Source: Ramlibacter sp. (GTDB lineage: Bacteria > Pseudomonadota > Gammaproteobacteria > Burkholderiales > Burkholderiaceae). Taken from it: 7,968 bases of DNA. The DNA lies in NCBI GenBank assembly GCA_014376915.1, contig JACMQP010000387.1:1-7968 (forward strand). Reading direction: 5' to 3'. The notes beneath the pieces are model-generated. The model had not been told where the DNA came from. It was given only the letters and a program-made list of their open reading frames with translations, and made no database searches. Shown piece by piece: positions 5,733-7,968 of this stretch; position 1 is the first letter of the stretch, and every line of letters begins with the position of its first letter. The position numbers and the translations under genes are program-made.

Positions 5733-6628
5733 CGTGTTTGCTTCAGTTGCCGGGCGATCGCCCACAAGCCGCGCCAGCTTGCTTCGGCGCCGACCGTCCG
5801 CGCTGCGATGCCGAGCAATTCCAGCGCCAGCCGGTAGCGCGCCGTGAGCGCCGGCGCGCCGATCAACAGCACCGGATCGGCTCCGCCTTCGTCGTGGCCC
5901 TGGGCCCGCAGTTCCTCACCGATCACCAGGCCGGACAGGTAGCTCGGCATCGCGGCCGGCGGCAGCCGCTCGAACAGCGCCAGGGTGCGGGCGCTGAAGG
6001 CCGAATGCAGCAGGCTCGCGCTTTCGAACGCGTGCAGCAGTCCGCGCCGGAAGGCGTCGGCATCCAGTTCGCCGTCGGTCGCGGGCAGGGTGCGGGCCAG
6101 GATCGAATGCTGGCGCAGCAGCGCGTACAGCTCGCCGGTCATGAAGGTGCGGAACTGCGTGATCCTGCCGCCTTGCGCCCGCACCCATTTGCTGTGGGTG
6201 CCGGGCAGCACCAGCCGCGCATCGGCCAGCCCGAGCAGGTCGAGCGCGCCGAACGCCTGGGTTTCCTCGCCGCGCATCACGTCCGGAACGCCGCCTTCCT
6301 CGCAGCTCAGGCCCGGGACCAGGGCGATGCGGCCGGCCTCGATCCAGTGCAGGCGGGAAGCGATGTCGGAAAAACCGGCCGGGCAGGCGCAGTAGGGTGC
6401 CTCCTGCCAACCCTGGCGGCTGCCGGCCATGCCGGCGATGAGGGCCAGCGCCCCGGTGCTTGCCTGCCAATGGCCGAAGTGCTGTTCGAAGATGGCCGGA
6501 AATCCGCCGCCGGGCACGCCGAGAATGCCGGCCGGAACCGAGACCTCGCCCAGCACCGCGCCGCGGCCATCGAGCAAGGCGCCGCGCAGCGACGAGGTGC
6601 CCCAGTCGACCGCAATCAGGTGCTTCAC
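5729..6628 (-). CDS. dgoK: 2-dehydro-3-deoxygalactonokinase
   Basis: A 299-residue kinase that phosphorylates 2-dehydro-3-deoxygalactonate at the 6-position with ATP. The DgoK family pattern is clear: DWGTSSLRGALLD (8-20, phosphate-binding loop of the actin-like ATPase fold), GMAGSRQGW (66-74), VMRGEETQ (117-124) and LPGTHSKW (141-148), with FMTGELYALL after it. Length is close to E. coli DgoK (about 292). The start is the GTG at 6628, giving VKHLIAVDWG; a longer form from 6706 would add 26 Arg/Gly-rich residues lying inside the kinase remnant. The GTG overlaps the stop of that remnant (GTGA), and there is no Shine-Dalgarno, only a GC hairpin just upstream, so translation probably depends on ribosomes finishing the remnant. 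The stop overlaps dgoA (ATGA). Confidence 0.93.
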   Translation of the reverse strand: MKHLIAVDWGTSSLRGALLDGRGAVLGEVSVPAGILGVPGGGFPAIFEQHFGHWQASTGALALIAGMAGSRQGWQEAPYCACPAGFSDIASRLHWIEAGRIALVPGLSCEEGGVPDVMRGEETQAFGALDLLGLADARLVLPGTHSKWVRAQGGRITQFRTFMTGELYALLRQHSILARTLPATDGELDADAFRRGLLHAFESASLLHSAFSARTLALFERLPPAAMPSYLSGLVIGEELRAQGHDEGGADPVLLIGAPALTARYRLALELLGIAARTVGAEASWRGLWAIARQLKQTR

Positions 6629-6783
6629 CGCAAGGCCCGGGCTCGGGCCCAGCGCGCCGCCTCGATCACCGCGTTGCTGGTGTCGCCGCCGAAGCCCTGC
6701 AGGCATTCAAGCTGACCGGGTGCTTCCTCGTCGAATTCCATCAGGCCTTCGCCGACGGCGACGACATCGAAATGTTTGTCCAT
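6625..6783 (-). pseudogene. N-terminal remnant of a PfkB-family 2-keto-3-deoxygluconate kinase (kdgK-like)
   Basis: From the ATG at 6783, 52 codons encode the start of a ribokinase-type sugar kinase: FDVVAVGEGLMEF (5-17) and LQGFGGDTSNAVIEAAR (29-45), the latter being the family's substrate-site motif. After AAR the similarity ends, seven non-family residues (WARARAL) and an Arg follow, and the frame stops at 6625. A whole enzyme is about 300 residues, so roughly 250 codons, including the catalytic DTxGAGD region and the ATP site, are missing, and the dgoK start follows at once. This looks like one internal deletion, not scattered decay: the remaining codons are intact and the stop overlaps the dgoK GTG. 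The dehydratase stop lies 43 bases upstream. It cannot be an active kinase. It may survive as a coupling leader for dgoK. Kinase substrate is inferred from motif and context. Confidence 0.82.
6634..6649. repeat. GC-only hairpin at the remnant/dgoK boundary
   Basis: GGCCCG (6634-6639) and CGGGCC (6644-6649) pair perfectly around the loop GGCT. The hairpin covers the last codons of the kinase remnant, beginning 5 bases before the dgoK GTG, where a Shine-Dalgarno would be expected. It coincides with the point where kinase similarity ends, so it may mark the deletion junction. It could equally be a chance GC stem. Confidence 0.45.
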
Positions 6784-6826
6784 GACCGAGTATGGATCCC
6801 GGCACCGGGCCGGGACTCGACGGCGA

Positions 6827-7968
6827 TCAGTGATTGTCGCGCGGCACAAAAGCGCCGCGCTTGCCGACCAGGAAGTCGAGGTCCACGCCTTCGTCGGCCT
6901 GCAGCACATGGTCCACGTACAGCTTCCAGTAGCCCGAAGTCAGCGGCGGCGGTGGCGCCTGCCAGGTGGACAGCCGGCGCGCCAGTTCCTCGTCGCTGAT
7001 GTGCAACTGCAGCTTCCGGTTCGGGACGTCGAGCTCGATGATGTCGCCGTTCTGCACGACGGCCAGCGGGCCGCCCGCCGCGGCTTCCGGCGCCGTGTGC
7101 AACACCACCGTTCCATAGGCGGTGCCGCTCATGCGGGCATCGCTGATGCGGACCATGTCGGTGATGCCCTTGCGCAGCACCTTGGGCGGTAGCGGCATGT
7201 TGCCCACTTCGGCCATGCCGGGGTAACCCTTGGGGCCGCAGTTCTTCAACACCAGGATGCAGTTCTCGTCGACGTCGAGGTTCTCGTCGTCGATGCGGGC
7301 GTGGAAGTCCTCGATGGTCTCGAACACCACGGCGCGGCCCTTGTGCACCATCAGCGCCGGCGTCGCGGCACTCGGTTTGATCACGGCGCCGCGCGGCGCC
7401 AGGTTGCCTCGCAGGACGGCGATGCCGGCCTTGTCCTTGAACGGGCTCGCCAAAGGCAGGATCACTTCGGGGTTGTAGTTCTGCGCGTCGGCGATGTTCT
7501 CGCCCATGGTCCGGCCATTGGCCGTCACCGCATCGAGGTGCAGGTGCTGCGCGATTTCCTTCATCACCACCGGCAGGCCGCCGGCGTAGCAGAAGTCTTC
7601 CATCAGGAACTTGCCCGAAGGCTGCAGGTTCACCAGGCAGGGCAGTTCACTGGCGAGGCGGTCGAAGTCCTCGATCTTCAGATCGACGCCGATGCGGCGC
7701 GCGATGGCGATCAGGTGGATCACTGCGTTGGTGGATCCGCCGATCGCGGCCAGCGTCTTGATCGCGTTTTCGAAGGCCTGGCGCGTCAGCACTTGCGACA
7801 GCAGCTGGTCTTCATGCACCATGTCCACGATGCGCCGACCGGCGTTGCGGGCCAGCACATTGCGCCGGCCATCCACCGCCGGATAGGCCGCGTTGCCCGG
7901 CAAACCCAGGCCGAGCGCCTCCACCATGCAGGCCATCGTCGAAGCCGTGCCCATGGTCATGCAGTGGC
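6827..7968 (-). CDS. IlvD/Edd-family sugar-acid dehydratase, C-terminal two-thirds (5' end outside window)
   Basis: The visible 379 residues run from HCMTMGTASTM to the C-terminus; the first residues and start codon lie beyond 7968. The Cys at visible residue 2 corresponds to the third iron-sulfur ligand of this family (Cys200 in the Rhizobium L-arabinonate dehydratase, as I recall), which implies a full length near 577. Other landmarks are GGSTNAV (76-82), VLRGNLAPRGAVIK (184-197), and ISDARMSGTAYG with the active-site Ser280, equivalent to about Ser480 of that enzyme. It belongs to the sugar-acid branch (arabonate, xylonate, galactonate or fuconate) rather than to biosynthetic IlvD. The downstream dgoK and dgoA make D-galactonate dehydration to 2-dehydro-3-deoxygalactonate the likely reaction; the sequence alone does not settle this. 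The first gene of the visible operon, with a 43-base gap to the kinase remnant. Confidence 0.9.
   Translation of the reverse strand, partial: HCMTMGTASTMACMVEALGLGLPGNAAYPAVDGRRNVLARNAGRRIVDMVHEDQLLSQVLTRQAFENAIKTLAAIGGSTNAVIHLIAIARRIGVDLKIEDFDRLASELPCLVNLQPSGKFLMEDFCYAGGLPVVMKEIAQHLHLDAVTANGRTMGENIADAQNYNPEVILPLASPFKDKAGIAVLRGNLAPRGAVIKPSAATPALMVHKGRAVVFETIEDFHARIDDENLDVDENCILVLKNCGPKGYPGMAEVGNMPLPPKVLRKGITDMVRISDARMSGTAYGTVVLHTAPEAAAGGPLAVVQNGDIIELDVPNRKLQLHISDEELARRLSTWQAPPPPLTSGYWKLYVDHVLQADEGVDLDFLVGKRGAFVPRDNH

Noticed and set aside
6629..6706. N-terminal extension of DgoK from 6706
   Set aside because: The 26 added residues are Arg/Gly-rich, lie inside the kinase remnant in another frame, and delay the family's usual N-terminal DWGTSS motif.
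5738..6715. 325-codon plus-strand frame antisense to dgoK
   Set aside because: Mirror of dgoK codons; no domain and no ribosome binding site.
6797..6808. CCCGG-CA-CCGGG stem between the dehydratase and the kinase remnant, considered as a terminator
   Set aside because: No T-run on either strand, short stem, and located inside a tightly packed operon.
89..7968. A complete non-phosphorylative (Weimberg-type) pathway formed by the dehydratase and the semialdehyde dehydrogenase
   Set aside because: The second dehydratase step is not visible, the two genes are far apart on opposite strands, and the operon instead carries dgoK and dgoA of the phosphorylative route.

Overview
The window is high-GC DNA with short intergenic gaps and genes on both strands. 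The gene families (FlhC/FlhD-type flagellar control, FliT, a DUF3606 protein, and a dgoK/dgoA sugar-acid operon with an IlvD/Edd dehydratase) point to a betaproteobacterium, most likely Burkholderiales. This placement rests on family content remembered from known genomes, not on a search.

Layout. (1) Positions 89-1768, plus strand: an aldehyde dehydrogenase of the alpha-ketoglutaric/succinic semialdehyde type, followed by a small DUF3606 protein. (2) 1769-1895: a gap with two inverted repeats. (3) 1896-2294, plus strand: a small exported protein of unknown function that meets flhD tail to tail, 3 bases apart. (4) 4140-2298, minus strand: a probable operon reading periplasmic Cache-domain protein, FliT-like protein, FlhC, FlhD. 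The first two genes overlap by 4 bases. FlhC comes before FlhD, the reverse of the usual order, and a 118-base AT-richer gap with repeats separates them. (5) 7968-4303, minus strand: a sugar-acid operon reading IlvD/Edd dehydratase (5' end outside the window), a 52-codon remnant of a PfkB-family kinase, DgoK, DgoA, and an SDR oxidoreductase. The last four reading frames are linked by three 4-base stop/start overlaps (GTGA, ATGA, ATGA).

How the genes work together. The sugar-acid operon matches the De Ley-Doudoroff route: galactonate is dehydrated to 2-dehydro-3-deoxygalactonate, phosphorylated by DgoK, and cleaved by DgoA to pyruvate and glyceraldehyde 3-phosphate. The SDR could supply the initial sugar oxidation. 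The flagellar cluster holds both subunits of the master activator FlhD4C2 next to a FliT-like protein, whose enteric relative is an FlhDC antagonist, behind a possible periplasmic ligand-binding protein.

I found no completely novel system. The points most worth a second look are the flhC-flhD order with its repeat-bearing gap, the coupling of a Cache protein to fliT and flhCD, and the kinase remnant kept as a translated leader for dgoK.
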